Positions 52,477 through 62,101 are shown, numbered from the stretch's first letter. The stretch: DNA of 64,000 nt from Sporosarcina sp. D27 (GCF_000586555.1 NZ_AZUC01000009.1:124001-188000), one strand, 5' to 3'. Program-made: numbers and translations. Notes: generated by a model from the sequence alone, not told the origin.

Positions 52477-53733
52477 TTATTCTTTTCCTAGCTGGATCGC
52501 TTTCTTAATGTCCTTCAATGATCGGGATGGACCATACATGAGGACGCCACCACGATAAACACGCGCTCCAAACCATCCTAGTACAAAAATAGTTACAAGC
52601 ATAATTGCAATTGCTAGAAGTGGTTCCCACATCGGTAGATCTAGCATACCTACGCGTAAAAACATCACTAGCGGTGTGAAGAATGGGAAGAATGATGCGT
52701 ATTTCAAATACACAAGTTCAGGATTCCCTAGTCCTGAAGCAGCTAATATGAAAGCCGCAACAATCATGAGAGTCATTGGCATAATCATCTGCTGGACGTC
52801 TTCCGTTCGGCTTACGAGAGAACCTAATAGAGCTGCTAGCGTTGCGTATAAGAAGTACCCGAGTAAGAAGAACACAACTGCATAGACAAGTGTCATCGGG
52901 TTAATGTCTGTAAAGTTGAAGAAACTGCCGATTCCCTCTGTCGCTTCTGAAGGAGAAGTTTTAAAGGCGATGAACCCTGCAATTCCGTAAAGTACGATTT
53001 GGACAATACCAAGCGTTCCGATACCGAGTACTTTAGCAAACATATGCTTCACCGGTGATACACTGGAAATCAGGATTTCCATCACACGGGAAGATTTTTC
53101 TGTTGCGACTTCCGTTGCGATCATTCCTGAGTAAAGGATAACAGCAAAATAGATTACAAACATGAGGATATACACTAAAATACGTGCCTGATTCAACTCA
53201 TCTTCAGATTTCGCCGAAGCAGAAATATTATTCTTTTCAAAGTTTACTTGTGTAAAAAGAGAATCGACTTGTTCACTAGATAAGGATAGCTCATCAGCTT
53301 TGACTCCTGCCTGAACAGTTTGCAGCGCATTGCGCAACGTTTCCGGCAAACTGGTTTCAATGCTACTTAGAGTCGTATATTTCGCTTGGATTGTGTTTGT
53401 TTCATCCAAGTAAAGTGTCAGAAACGAATCGATATCTTCAGAACGGACTTGTTTCTCCAAATCCTTCTCACTTTCTTCTGTCGGCTCCACCGTAATGTCG
53501 GACTCATTCGCTTGAAGGACTGCTGTCAGTGGATCACCTAGTTGCCCACTCGCGTCGATCACTTTCAGTGTTGTGGGCTCGTCGCCACCTATCCCATCAA
53601 TCGAATCTAGAATTCTAGGTAAGTTGGACAGTAAAAAGATTCCCGCAACCACTAGTACTGTCGTAATGACGAACGACTTCGTTCTCGCTTTCGTCATAAA
53701 TGCTTGTTTGAATATAATCCAGAATTCACGCAT
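52477..53733 (-). CDS. yhaP: ABC-2 type transporter permease (YhaP, NatB-like)
   Basis: The 418-residue protein begins MREFWIIFKQAFMTKARTKS with one N-terminal helix (about 22-42), a large external domain (about 45-195, Glu/Ser-rich), then five to six helices (ILVYILMFVIYFAVILYSGM, LVYAVVFFLLGYFLYATLAA, LAIAIMLVTIFVLGWFG). The layout is that of NatB sodium-extrusion permeases. ATG 53731-53733 overlaps the yhaQ stop; a start 19 codons earlier has no site. Substrate unknown. Confidence 0.92.
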   Translation of the reverse strand: MREFWIIFKQAFMTKARTKSFVITTVLVVAGIFLLSNLPRILDSIDGIGGDEPTTLKVIDASGQLGDPLTAVLQANESDITVEPTEESEKDLEKQVRSEDIDSFLTLYLDETNTIQAKYTTLSSIETSLPETLRNALQTVQAGVKADELSLSSEQVDSLFTQVNFEKNNISASAKSEDELNQARILVYILMFVIYFAVILYSGMIATEVATEKSSRVMEILISSVSPVKHMFAKVLGIGTLGIVQIVLYGIAGFIAFKTSPSEATEGIGSFFNFTDINPMTLVYAVVFFLLGYFLYATLAALLGSLVSRTEDVQQMIMPMTLMIVAAFILAASGLGNPELVYLKYASFFPFFTPLVMFLRVGMLDLPMWEPLLAIAIMLVTIFVLGWFGARVYRGGVLMYGPSRSLKDIKKAIQLGKE

Positions 53734-54625
53734 GTTCCTTCCCCACCTTTGCAATGAAGATATCTTGAAGTGTCGGTTCTTCGATTTCAAATTGTCGGAC
53801 AGGTCCTGCTTTTAACGCCTCCGTCAGAAGTCGTTCTGCCGTTTCGTCAGAATCCACCTGATAGACTGCTCCTTCGACCGTCGGCTTAACAGAATTCACG
53901 CCTGGAAGTCCAGCAAGTGCATCCAATTTAAAATCCGATCGAATGCGCACATTTTGTTTCCCAAATGAGCGTTTCACTTCTTTCAATGTCCCACTGACAA
54001 TTTGCTTTCCGTGGTCAATAATGCTGAATTGCTCACATAATTCTTCCACATGATCCATTCGATGACTGGAAAAGACAATTGTCGCTCCGCTATTTCGAAT
54101 ATCCAGAATCGCTTTTTTCAACATTTCCACGTTTACCGGGTCTAGCCCTGAGAAGGGTTCATCCAAAATAATTAGTTTCGGCTTATGTAAAAGAGCTGCA
54201 ATCACTTGGATTTTCTGCTGATTCCCTTTTGACAGTTCCTCCACTTTTTTGTTCAAATATTGCGGAACTTCAAAACGATCAAGCCACCCGCCAATTTCCC
54301 GTTTTGCATCGGACCGTTTCATACCTCGCAGCTCCGCTAAAAAGAGTAACTGTTCTTCGACTTTCATTTTCGGATACAGTCCGCGCTCCTCAGGTAGATA
54401 GCCGATATGAGGGCTCGTCGCATAGGAAATCGGTTTCCCATTCCAAGTAATACGTCCTTCGTTCGGTGTTAGCAATCCGAGAATCATTCGAAATGTCGTC
54501 GTTTTGCCCGCACCGTTTGCCCCTAAGAAACCATACATCGCTCCTTCTCCAACTGTTAACGAAAGGTCATTCACAGCTGTGAAGTCACCGAATCGTTTTG
54601 TCACGTGTTCAATTTGTAATGACAT
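53726..54625 (-). CDS. yhaQ: ABC transporter ATP-binding protein (YhaQ, NatA-like)
   Basis: The 299-residue ATPase has Walker A GANGAGKTTT (34-43), signature LSKGNQQKIQ, and Walker B LIILDEPFSGLDP. A C-terminal extension (about 215-299; VRIRSDFKLDALAGLPGVNS) is typical of the NatA/ABC-2 class. It partners the YhaP permease; Na+ or drug efflux is possible, but the substrate cannot be read from sequence. Confidence 0.94.
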   Translation of the reverse strand: MSLQIEHVTKRFGDFTAVNDLSLTVGEGAMYGFLGANGAGKTTTFRMILGLLTPNEGRITWNGKPISYATSPHIGYLPEERGLYPKMKVEEQLLFLAELRGMKRSDAKREIGGWLDRFEVPQYLNKKVEELSKGNQQKIQVIAALLHKPKLIILDEPFSGLDPVNVEMLKKAILDIRNSGATIVFSSHRMDHVEELCEQFSIIDHGKQIVSGTLKEVKRSFGKQNVRIRSDFKLDALAGLPGVNSVKPTVEGAVYQVDSDETAERLLTEALKAGPVRQFEIEEPTLQDIFIAKVGKEHA

Positions 54626-54723
54626 GGTTGTACTCCCCCTTATTTCTCTATACTTAAGATTACGATTTACAACTCAATTCGTTTCAATATTTCGCAATCT
54701 CTTTGACTATTTCAATACTTATC

Positions 54724-55023
54724 TTATAGTTTTCTGTTATAGATAAGAACAGCTATAAAATACGTAATTAATCCAACACCATACAAACTTGTTAATAACA
54801 TAGATGCGAGCGTCAATCCCTCTATTATTAACGCTGCTATAGCGAGCAGGTAAGACAGGCCAACGAAAGTAATCCATGAAACCGTTCTTGCTTTGACATG
54901 TACTTTTTCATATCGTTCATCAAATAATCGATCTTTTTTGCCTTTTCGCCAGTAAATCAACGCAATAATTGAAACAACTCCGAAACCTACAATGAAACCA
55001 GAAGCGGTTGACAACCAATCCAC
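54724..55023 (-). CDS. DUF2178-like membrane protein, 99 aa
   Basis: Three transmembrane helices: residues 5-25 (STASGFIVGFGVVSIIALIY), 48-68 (VSWITFVGLSYLLAIAALII) and 74-95. The conserved KDRLFDERYEKVHVKA loop between the first two matches DUF2178. It is the second gene of a pair with the XRE regulator just upstream, a common small-regulator/membrane-protein pair in Bacillales whose role is not known. Confidence 0.85.
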   Translation of the reverse strand: MDWLSTASGFIVGFGVVSIIALIYWRKGKKDRLFDERYEKVHVKARTVSWITFVGLSYLLAIAALIIEGLTLASMLLTSLYGVGLITYFIAVLIYNRKL

Positions 55024-55039
55024 TCAAATCACCTCTTTT

Positions 55040-55246
55040 CTACTTTTCTTCTGTTGCATCCGGATCAAAAATCATTTCAATGGGGCGATTGAATAACTTG
55101 GAAATTTTAAACGCTAGGATAAGCGATGGATTGTATCGACCTTTTTCCAGAGAGATAATCGTCTGACGAGACACTTCCAAACTTTCAGAAAGTTCATCTT
55201 GCGTTAGACCCATTTCCATTCGGATCTCCCTTATCATGTTTTTCAC
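55040..55246 (-). CDS. XRE-family HTH regulator, 68 aa (YgzD-like)
   Basis: MKNMIREIRMEMGLTQDELS... is a short Cro/CI-type protein: LTQDELSESLEVSRQTIISL is the helix-turn-helix, and KGRYNPSLILAFKISKLFN, with PIEMIF, is the typical end of this subgroup. The start is GTG, about 9 nt after GGGAGGGG. Probably controls itself and the adjacent membrane-protein gene. Confidence 0.92.
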   Translation of the reverse strand: MKNMIREIRMEMGLTQDELSESLEVSRQTIISLEKGRYNPSLILAFKISKLFNRPIEMIFDPDATEEK

Positions 55247-55507
55247 TCAACAGGTCCCCTCCCTTCCCATCTATATATAATAACAAGGGATATCATTCGT
55301 TAGTAAAGGTAACTTTACGTAAAGCTTACTTTACTAATCTATCGATGTCAAGCAACATTTACATTGCATTCGCACTTTCTTAAACTATCATTTTGATCCA
55401 TACAAAATTCTATAACCATCAAATTGATCATTCATCGGCTAATGAATCAATATTCATTTACAGGAGAAAACGTGTATACTAGAGGAAAAGGATAGGAGTG
55501 GATGATT

Positions 55508-55693
55508 GTGAGGACGTATAAATTAACTGCGTATGAAAAGACCGGAAAAATGATAGCGGATGAAACATTTACTGCTGAAACAGATGAGGCAGCAAAAGTG
55601 AAAGGACAAACATTGCTGGAAGAGCAAAACCTGCTCGATCAAACCCACCGCCTCGCTTCACCTGCAGGTAAATTATTGTTGTTTCATGTTTAA
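55508..55693 (+). CDS. YhzD-like small protein
   Basis: The 61-residue protein (MRTYKLTAYEKTGKMIADET...) ends LLDQTHRLASPAGKLLLFHV, which matches the YhzD family closely. GTG 55508 lies 9 nt after AGGAG; the in-frame ATG two codons earlier is only 3 nt from it. Function unknown. Transcribed toward mgsA. Confidence 0.8.
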   Translation: MRTYKLTAYEKTGKMIADETFTAETDEAAKVKGQTLLEEQNLLDQTHRLASPAGKLLLFHV

Positions 55694-55749
55694 AGCGTTT
55701 TTCGATCCAGTATGCTATTCTGTAAACAATCAGTTAGGAGGCGCATACC

Positions 55750-56184
55750 ATGAAGATTGCTTTAATTGCCCACGATGAAAAAAAAGACGAAATGGTAAAC
55801 TTCACGATTGCCTATGAATCGATATTTGAAAACTATACGCTTTACGCTACGGGAACTACTGGGAAAAGAATTATGGACGAAACTCACCTACAAGTGAATC
55901 GTATGAATTCTGGACCACTTGGTGGAGATCAGCAAATTGGTGCAATGATTGCCACTGGAGAGTTAGATCTCATTCTATTTTTCAGGGATCCATTGACCGC
56001 ACAACCTCATGAACCAGATGTTAGTGCGCTGTTACGCCTTTGTGATGTATATGGCATTCCACTTGCAACAAACATTGCGACAGCTGAACTGCTCATTCGC
56101 TCCATTGAAAAAGGCTATTTTCAATGGCGGGATACTGTAAATAAATACAAACAAAAGACGCTTGCCCGCTTTGACCGCGGATAA
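55750..56184 (+). CDS. mgsA: Methylglyoxal synthase
   Basis: The 144-residue enzyme has the family motifs [21 protein letters not shown] (catalytic Asp near residue 60), [14 protein letters not shown] and LATNIATAE. It converts dihydroxyacetone phosphate to methylglyoxal and phosphate, an overflow path of glycolysis. GGAGG lies before the ATG. The stop region forms a terminator stem. Confidence 0.97.
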   Translation: MKIALIAHDEKKDEMVNFTIAYESIFENYTLYATGTTGKRIMDETHLQVNRMNSGPLGGDQQIGAMIATGELDLILFFRDPLTAQPHEPDVSALLRLCDVYGIPLATNIATAELLIRSIEKGYFQWRDTVNKYKQKTLARFDRG

Positions 56185-56197
56185 GCGTCTTTTTTCA
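56155..56197 (+). terminator. Terminator overlapping the 3' end of mgsA
   Basis: AAGACGCTT...AAGCGTCTT stem with TTTTTT following; the 5' arm lies inside the last codons of mgsA. Confidence 0.85.
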
Positions 56198-56199
56198 AT

Positions 56200-57018
56200 T
56201 TATAAATAGGATTGCAAAGCACGTTGTAACGTACCCAGAGTTTTTGTTTCTCCTCCAAAACGGATGCCGAGAGTCGCCATTTTGCGAACGACATCTGGGC
56301 GCAGTCCCGTGATTACGGTCTGGCAGCCCATCAGTTTCGTGCTTTCTATGACTTTACTTAAATTATCTATGACTTCGTGTTCCATTTCCGAAATTCCTGA
56401 TAAATCGAGAATGAGCGTTTGAATGTGAAGACGACCAATCTCGTTCAACACTTTTTCTTGAATTACGGTCGTCCTGCAATAATCTAGCATTCCAATCAAC
56501 GGCAGAATACTAGTTGTCGGTGTGATGGGGATAATCGGAACCGACAAGTTTTCCACCAAATTCTTTTGGGCTTTGATTTCCTGATCTTTGTATGAAGAAT
56601 AGCTTATGAAAAATGCATTTAAGAAGTGATCCAATCGGGAATTGACTTTCTTTTCAAGAGCAAAGAAATCATTCAATTTAAACTCTTTCATATTCACTTG
56701 TATGTACTCTTGTGTAAACTTCCATAATGTACGACGGATTGCAGATACCCATTCCAGTTTGAACGCGAGAGTTAGTGAATGCTTCGCCCATGCAATTCCT
56801 TCCTCTTTAGCAAAAGATTCCAATTCATCTTTTTTTGCTTCAATTACAAAGGCAACAAGTTTATGAGCGTTTTCGATCAAGTTAATATTACCGATTCGAA
56901 GAATTTCTTCGATTCTATCATTGACGTTGACCGCCTGCATTAAAAGCTCTTGTTCGAATTTATCTTTATTTTCATCCATAAACTGGTTAACTTTCGGATT
57001 AACTTTGTCACTTGACAT
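56200..57018 (-). CDS. RsbR-family stressosome paralogue (STAS domain)
   Basis: The 272-residue protein has an N-terminal helical, non-haem globin-like domain (about 10-155: LVAFVIEAKKDELESFAKEE, WVSAIRRTLWKFTQEYIQV). A C-terminal STAS domain follows (about 160-272: IPITPTTSILPLIGMLDYCR, IQTLILDLSGISEMEHEVID, MGCQTVITGLRPDVVRKMAT). The DLSGIS motif holds the Ser of the RsbT-type phosphorylation site. It would act as a stressosome scaffold or sensor for general stress. No sigB partner gene is adjacent. Confidence 0.93.
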   Translation of the reverse strand: MSSDKVNPKVNQFMDENKDKFEQELLMQAVNVNDRIEEILRIGNINLIENAHKLVAFVIEAKKDELESFAKEEGIAWAKHSLTLAFKLEWVSAIRRTLWKFTQEYIQVNMKEFKLNDFFALEKKVNSRLDHFLNAFFISYSSYKDQEIKAQKNLVENLSVPIIPITPTTSILPLIGMLDYCRTTVIQEKVLNEIGRLHIQTLILDLSGISEMEHEVIDNLSKVIESTKLMGCQTVITGLRPDVVRKMATLGIRFGGETKTLGTLQRALQSYL

Positions 57019-57116
57019 GCTGTTGCCCCCTTCATTGACTTGAATTCAAACAAACATTTTAATAGTTCCCTTTTTCTACATTCCCAAACCTTTTTCATAG
57101 GTTTTAAGTCAAAAGT

Positions 57117-57153
57117 AAAACCGGCAGTCATCTAAATGAGATGCCGGTTTTGT
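57117..57153 (-). terminator. Terminator of the enoyl-CoA hydratase gene
   Basis: AAAACCGGCATCTCATTT-AGATGACTGCCGGTTTTACTTTT on the minus strand: ACCGGCA with TGCCGGT plus an inner ATCTCAT/AGATGA pairing. Confidence 0.82.
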
Positions 57154-57157
57154 TCAA

Positions 57158-57937
57158 TTAGTTCCCTGAGAAGACGGGTTGTCGTTTCTCCACAAATGCA
57201 CGAATGCCTTCTAAATGATCAGCCGTGTTTCGCATCGCCACTTGAGATTCGCTTTCCAACTGAAGCACGTGCTCAAGCTCTGTGCGCTTGCTTTCATGCA
57301 AAATTCTTTTAGAGGCAATCATTGCAGATATCGGTGATCTGAGCAAGCCATTGGCAAGCTGAGTTGCGGCCAATTCTGCTTGTCCATTTGGAATGAGTTC
57401 ATCGACAAGGCCCGCTGCTTTTGCTGTCTTCCCATCGATAACTTCTCCACCCCAAATCATTTTCTTCGCATTTGTGGTACCAATGCGTTCTTTTAAAAAG
57501 AAATGTCCACCGCCATCAGGCACCAGCCCGATTCCTATAAAGTTCATGGCCAGTTTACTGTCTTCCTCAGCAACGAGAATGTCGCAGCCAAGTGCTAGAC
57601 TGAAACCAAGTCCAGCTGCGGAACCATGAATGGCAGCGATTGTGATTTGTGGCAGCAAGTAAAGCGTCTTCGCAAGGCGTGTAATGTGTTGCATGACATC
57701 GCCCATATCCATCGTTGACTCGGGATCAATCATTTTTTTTATATCTCCACCTGCAGAAAACGTTCGACCTGCTCCTTTGATGATTAATACCTGTATTGCA
57801 TGATCAGACTGTAGCTCTTCAAAAGCATCCGCTAATTCCTTCATCATCACATCGTCCATTGCATTCATCGAATTCGGTCGATTTAGTGTAAGCGTCGCAA
57901 TCCGTTCTTCTTTTGTAAGTTCTATCGTTTGATACAT
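57158..57937 (-). CDS. yhaR: Enoyl-CoA hydratase/isomerase family protein (YhaR-like)
   Basis: The 259-residue crotonase-fold protein has the family oxyanion-hole regions GAGRTFSAGGDIKKMIDP and IHGSAAGLGFSLALGCDI, and the MNFIGIGLVPDGGGHFF segment with the active-site neighbourhood; which acidic residues are catalytic cannot be assigned with confidence. It may act in fatty-acid or branched acyl-CoA breakdown. Monocistronic, with its own terminator; hemZ lies upstream as in B. subtilis. Confidence 0.93.
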   Translation of the reverse strand: MYQTIELTKEERIATLTLNRPNSMNAMDDVMMKELADAFEELQSDHAIQVLIIKGAGRTFSAGGDIKKMIDPESTMDMGDVMQHITRLAKTLYLLPQITIAAIHGSAAGLGFSLALGCDILVAEEDSKLAMNFIGIGLVPDGGGHFFLKERIGTTNAKKMIWGGEVIDGKTAKAAGLVDELIPNGQAELAATQLANGLLRSPISAMIASKRILHESKRTELEHVLQLESESQVAMRNTADHLEGIRAFVEKRQPVFSGN

Positions 57938-58025
57938 AGTATCTCCCCTTTTCCCTTTTAAATTATCTGGTAGTCAAACTGAATAGCCATTCATTATCTA
58001 ATTCGGGGTAAAGGGGAAAAGTCCT

Positions 58026-59531
58026 TTATTTTGAAACAGGTTGTGGAAAGATCTCATCCAGCAACTCTAACTTTCTTTCAATGGATTCTTGGTACGACAA
58101 AATATAAGCGGCTGGGTCTTTTGGGTTGTGGAATTGTGTGATCCGACCAGTTTTAGGGTCTCGGAACTTACTAGAAGCACCGCAACCAATACCGATAATG
58201 GACTGTACTTCTTCCATGATCATAATATTATAGATGCTTTCTTCGCCTGGTTTTGAATATCCGACGTTCTCCAGATTCCCAAGAATGTTTTTCTGGCGAT
58301 ATAAATAATACGGTACATATCCGTTTGCTTCTGTCCACTGTTCGCCAAGCTTCATCATTTGCTCAGCAGTAGGGCGATCAGCTACTTCGTATTTCTTCTT
58401 ATTCCGTGTCATTTCTGAAGCCCGTTTAAACGAAAGCGTATGAATCGTCAAGGATTCCGGCTGAAGCTTTTCAGTTTCCTGAAGTGAATGACTGAACTCC
58501 TCAATGCCTTCGTTTGGCAGTCCGATAATAAGGTCCATGTTAATGTTATTCATACCCATAGAACGGGACAACTTAAATTTGTCGATGGTTTCTTGAACAG
58601 TATGATGACGACCGATTGCCTTCAGTGTTTCGTCTGTATACGATTGGGGATTCACACTAATCCGATCGATACCAAACTTTTTAAGGACATCGATTTTAGC
58701 TGGAGTAATCGTATCCGGTCGCCCTGCTTCTACCGTCACTTCCCGTACTTCTTTCATGAATGGGAATGCCTCGATCATGACTTGATATAGTGCATCCATT
58801 TCTTCTGCTTCAATAGATGTTGGCGTACCACCGCCAAAATAGATCGTCGTCACTTTGACATTTCGTTCAGTAAGCCATTCTCCAAGTTGCCGGATTTCTT
58901 CGTGTAGGCCATCTAAAAATGTCTCTACACGGCCGCTTTTTCGATGGATTGCGTACGCAGGAAACGTACAATACGCACACTTTGTTGGACAAAACGGGAT
59001 TCCGATATAGATACTCACTTCTTCTTGAACTTTGTAAAGATCCGGCACAGCTTTCAATTGAATGTCTGTGATTGTCTCGAGCAAGTTTACTTTTCGTTCG
59101 GACACACGGTGTTTATCCATTAACAGTTGCTTTACGTCGCGCGCGTTATGTCCTTCCTGTCGATATTTATGGTAAAGCTTCGTCGGACGGATCCCCGTCA
59201 ATATGCCCCACTCTTGGTTCATGCCCGTAAAGGATTCCAGAACTTCCAATAAGACATGTGAATAGAGCCGTTTCCATTGTCGGTTCTGTTCTTTTTCACT
59301 CCCACCTTCAGCAGTCTCTTTGAACTCGGCTTGGTAGGTTTTTTCTTGAACAGTAAGTTCCGCTGTTACAATCAGGAGGTCTCCTTCCTGACGTTCTTCG
59401 AAGCGTAAATCGAGGTCTCCGGTTTCATCTTTTTTAGCAATTTTTGTTTCCTCAAAAAACAGATTGGAGAGGTGGATGAACATCCTTACCCAGTCTTCTT
59501 TAAAATCGCCGTGAAGTGCGATAGTTTGCAT
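58026..59531 (-). CDS. hemZ: HemZ, coproporphyrinogen III oxidase/dehydrogenase (radical SAM)
   Basis: The 501-residue protein has a radical-SAM cluster motif CPTKCAYC (CxxxCxxC) near residue 170, followed by YFGGGTPTS, VEAGRPDTIT and INMDLIIGLPNEG. The N-terminal 150 residues are the HemZ-specific extension (LHGDFKEDWVRMFIHLSNLF, GILTGIRPTKLYH). It belongs to the HemN/HemZ oxygen-independent family; the ability to act on coproporphyrinogen in Bacillus is inferred from family. Confidence 0.95.
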   Translation of the reverse strand: MQTIALHGDFKEDWVRMFIHLSNLFFEETKIAKKDETGDLDLRFEERQEGDLLIVTAELTVQEKTYQAEFKETAEGGSEKEQNRQWKRLYSHVLLEVLESFTGMNQEWGILTGIRPTKLYHKYRQEGHNARDVKQLLMDKHRVSERKVNLLETITDIQLKAVPDLYKVQEEVSIYIGIPFCPTKCAYCTFPAYAIHRKSGRVETFLDGLHEEIRQLGEWLTERNVKVTTIYFGGGTPTSIEAEEMDALYQVMIEAFPFMKEVREVTVEAGRPDTITPAKIDVLKKFGIDRISVNPQSYTDETLKAIGRHHTVQETIDKFKLSRSMGMNNINMDLIIGLPNEGIEEFSHSLQETEKLQPESLTIHTLSFKRASEMTRNKKKYEVADRPTAEQMMKLGEQWTEANGYVPYYLYRQKNILGNLENVGYSKPGEESIYNIMIMEEVQSIIGIGCGASSKFRDPKTGRITQFHNPKDPAAYILSYQESIERKLELLDEIFPQPVSK

Positions 59532-59605
59532 AGCTAGCCCAACTTTCTCATGGATCTAAATGATCCGATTGTCTGTGATACTCAGTATAGCAAACCACGA
59601 AAAGA

Positions 59606-59634
59606 AAAAACCAGCCACATTGGGCTGGTTTTGG
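59606..59634 (-). terminator. Terminator of the YlbF-family gene
   Basis: AAAACCAGCCC-AATGT-GGCTGGTTTTTT on the minus strand. Confidence 0.88.
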
Positions 59635-59636
59635 TG

Positions 59637-59987
59637 TCAATTCATTGTCTCGTATAATTCTTGAACAGGTTTCATCAAAATACGGTTGATTTCTTCGATG
59701 ACTCCGCTCAGTCTCATTTCAGCTTCTAACATGGACATGATTTTCGGATTTTGTTGTGAAAGTTGAGCAGTTTTTTGAGCATGCTCCAGTTCGTCTGGCA
59801 AAATTTCTTCCCCCGCCATTTGTTTTTGCTGCAACGTCACTTGGATTTCACGGAAATTGCGGAACATTTCCAGTGCTTCAGGGTCCGCTTTGACGTTTTC
59901 AATCGCCTCTTTAACTGCTAAAAATTCATCTGTCGTGCGAAGTGATGTTTCCAACTTATTAATGTCATCATAAATATTGACTGCCAT
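59637..59987 (-). CDS. yheA: YlbF/YmcA-family protein (YheA)
   Basis: The 116-residue helical protein carries the YlbF pattern: DDINKLETSLRTTDEFLAVK, NFREIQVTLQQKQMAGEEI, MLEAEMRLSGVIEEINRILM. Relatives YlbF, YmcA and YaaT modulate RNase Y and sporulation/competence phosphorelay in B. subtilis; the role of YheA is unknown. It follows yheB closely. Confidence 0.9.
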   Translation of the reverse strand: MAVNIYDDINKLETSLRTTDEFLAVKEAIENVKADPEALEMFRNFREIQVTLQQKQMAGEEILPDELEHAQKTAQLSQQNPKIMSMLEAEMRLSGVIEEINRILMKPVQELYETMN

Positions 59988-59999
59988 GTAAAATTCCCC

Positions 60000-61148
60000 C
60001 TAAGTAATATTTGTAAAGTATACAATGACTCCTTGCACAATTCCAATCATACCACCCAATAGTGCGCCAAGGACGGTTATCATTTTAAACTCACGTTTTG
60101 AAATCCCTAATACAAGATCTTCAAGTACTGAAACCGGGAATGTGTCCACTTGTTCTTTCACAATTTCGTCCAGCTTCAATCTTTTAAGGGATTGCTCCAA
60201 TTGAATTTCTGCTTGTGTGAATGCAAACTCGATGACTTTAGGTGTTAAGTTTGTTGCAGTCCACGCAGCACCGGTAGACCAGTAATAGTGAATCGGTTGC
60301 GCAAGTCGATTAGAAACATCCAATTCCTTAAGCAAATAGGTACGCAATGTGATACTAAGTCCATCCCAGTCAAATCCGCCTACTAGCTCTTCCATAGGTC
60401 TCTGCTTCAACTTGGTCCATTCTTTCGTCAGCATCGTTTCAATAAGTTGTGTGGTCCCAGGTGCAGCGATGAATTTCTTTGCTTCCCGTTGGACCTTTTC
60501 AACGAGCGAGTTCGAGTCTCCGAAAAACATATTGACCATTCCGCCGAGTGTCCCTTTTGACTCCAAGAAATCTGTGATCAATCGTTGAAACATCACTTTT
60601 CCTTCATAAGAATCCACGAACTGATCCGCTCGATTCAATACATAAGAAGTCACTGTTGGAATATGAGTTTCTGCTTCCAGCAGCCATTTTTCAGGAACCT
60701 TTTCTTCTACAGTGCCTGATAAAATTGCATGTTTTGCTGTGTTAAATCGAGCGTCAATAAGCGTAGCAGTTTTTTGTTCCAGAACAAGATCCAAATCGGA
60801 AACCCCTGCAAGTTCAAGCCACTCTGCGATTGTTCGCTTCGAGTTGAAGACTTCCTTCTCCAATCGACTTTGAACGAATTGTTCTGCTTTAGCTGCCATG
60901 TCAGGTGTCAATAGCCGCTTTCGAAATGTATCCGGTGTCAGTAAATAATTTGTTACCGTACGTCCTAGCTGGACAGCAAGTTCATCACGTCGTTTCGGAA
61001 TAAGTCCCGGGGTAAATGGAACCCGCCAACTGCCGATATATTTTGCCTCATGAGGTCGAAATAACATCTTGATAGCCAGGTGGTTCGTGAAGCCCCCTAT
61101 TACTGCTCCGATGAGTGCCATGAACAAAAGAATCCATAAAAATTCCAA
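60000..61148 (-). CDS. yheB: YheB, DUF445 membrane protein
   Basis: The 382-residue protein starts at TTG 61146-61148, behind AAGGTGA; an earlier ATG adds 30 residues with no site. Residues 3-25 are a transmembrane helix, followed by GGFTNHLAIKMLFRPHEAKY, the DUF445 signature, and PFTPGLIPKRRDELA. The C-terminus has a second helix (about 355-378; VLGALLGGMIGIVQGVIVY). Function unknown; sporulation-associated in B. subtilis. Pairs with yheA. Confidence 0.9.
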   Translation of the reverse strand: MEFLWILLFMALIGAVIGGFTNHLAIKMLFRPHEAKYIGSWRVPFTPGLIPKRRDELAVQLGRTVTNYLLTPDTFRKRLLTPDMAAKAEQFVQSRLEKEVFNSKRTIAEWLELAGVSDLDLVLEQKTATLIDARFNTAKHAILSGTVEEKVPEKWLLEAETHIPTVTSYVLNRADQFVDSYEGKVMFQRLITDFLESKGTLGGMVNMFFGDSNSLVEKVQREAKKFIAAPGTTQLIETMLTKEWTKLKQRPMEELVGGFDWDGLSITLRTYLLKELDVSNRLAQPIHYYWSTGAAWTATNLTPKVIEFAFTQAEIQLEQSLKRLKLDEIVKEQVDTFPVSVLEDLVLGISKREFKMITVLGALLGGMIGIVQGVIVYFTNIT

Positions 61149-61312
61149 TCGCTTCACCTTTTCCTGTTCGATTTCTTTCATCTTATAACAGAACAGCATG
61201 GTTGACCAACTAATTAGGCTGTGTGTCCTGTATAACAATCGGCTGAATTCGATGTGAAAATCCAGTATGATGAACAGTAGAGATGTGCTCCTAAGATAGA
61301 AAGGATGATTTT

Positions 61313-62101
61313 ATGGAACGAACTGTACAAGACGCACTTGGAAGATCCGTAACTTACACCTATCCACCGAAACGAATCATTTCCCTTTGTCCTGGCATTA
61401 CTGACACCTTATTTGCATTAGATTTGCAAGAAGAAATTGTGGGAAGAACTCGCTTTTGCATTCATCCCTCTCCAGCAGTACTGGATGTACAAGCCGTTGC
61501 TGGTACGAAGGATATAAAATTAGATGCCATTTTACAATTGAAGCCGGACCTGATCATCGCCGAGAAGGAAGAAAACACGAAAGAAATCGTCGAATCACTT
61601 GAACGACACATACCAGTTTACGTAGCGGAAGTACAATGCGTGCAAGAGGCGTATTCGATGATTGAAGACATTGGAGATGTAACCGATCGGCGTAACGAAG
61701 CTCAAAGCTTGATATCTGAAATTCAAGAAGGATTCCATTCTCTTCAAGGGCTAACCTCAGGAAGTGCCATGTATGTCATTTGGAAAAAGCCTTATATGGC
61801 AGCGGGGCGTACAACCTATATCGATTCACTACTTGAAACACTCGGTTTTTCCAATCCAATCCGTGTATTACCTGGAAGATACCCAGAACTTACGACTCAT
61901 GATTTTCAGTCAGCCAATCCAGACTTGGTACTTTTAGCTTCAGAACCGTATCCTTTTAAAGAAAAGCATGTTCCTGAATTTCAAGAAATTCTTCCAACAG
62001 CTACGATTTTACCTATAGACGGGGAGATGTTTTGGTACGGTCCTAGGATGCTTGAAGCGACGTCTTACTTCAAAGAATGGCTTAGTAAAGCTACTCTTTG
62101 A
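61313..62101 (+). CDS. BtuF-like metal/cobalamin-binding domain protein without signal peptide
   Basis: The 262-residue protein starts MERTVQDALGRSVTYTYPPK and has the periplasmic-binding fold of helical-backbone receptors (RIISLCPGITDTLFALDLQE, KDIKLDAILQLKPDLIIAEK, TTHDFQSANPDLVLLASEPY). Family members normally carry a lipoprotein signal and work with BtuCD or siderophore permeases. Here there is no signal peptide or lipobox, and no permease gene nearby, so it is a stand-alone cytoplasmic binder. AAAGGATG lies before the ATG. Ligand not predictable. Confidence 0.85.
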   Translation: MERTVQDALGRSVTYTYPPKRIISLCPGITDTLFALDLQEEIVGRTRFCIHPSPAVLDVQAVAGTKDIKLDAILQLKPDLIIAEKEENTKEIVESLERHIPVYVAEVQCVQEAYSMIEDIGDVTDRRNEAQSLISEIQEGFHSLQGLTSGSAMYVIWKKPYMAAGRTTYIDSLLETLGFSNPIRVLPGRYPELTTHDFQSANPDLVLLASEPYPFKEKHVPEFQEILPTATILPIDGEMFWYGPRMLEATSYFKEWLSKATL

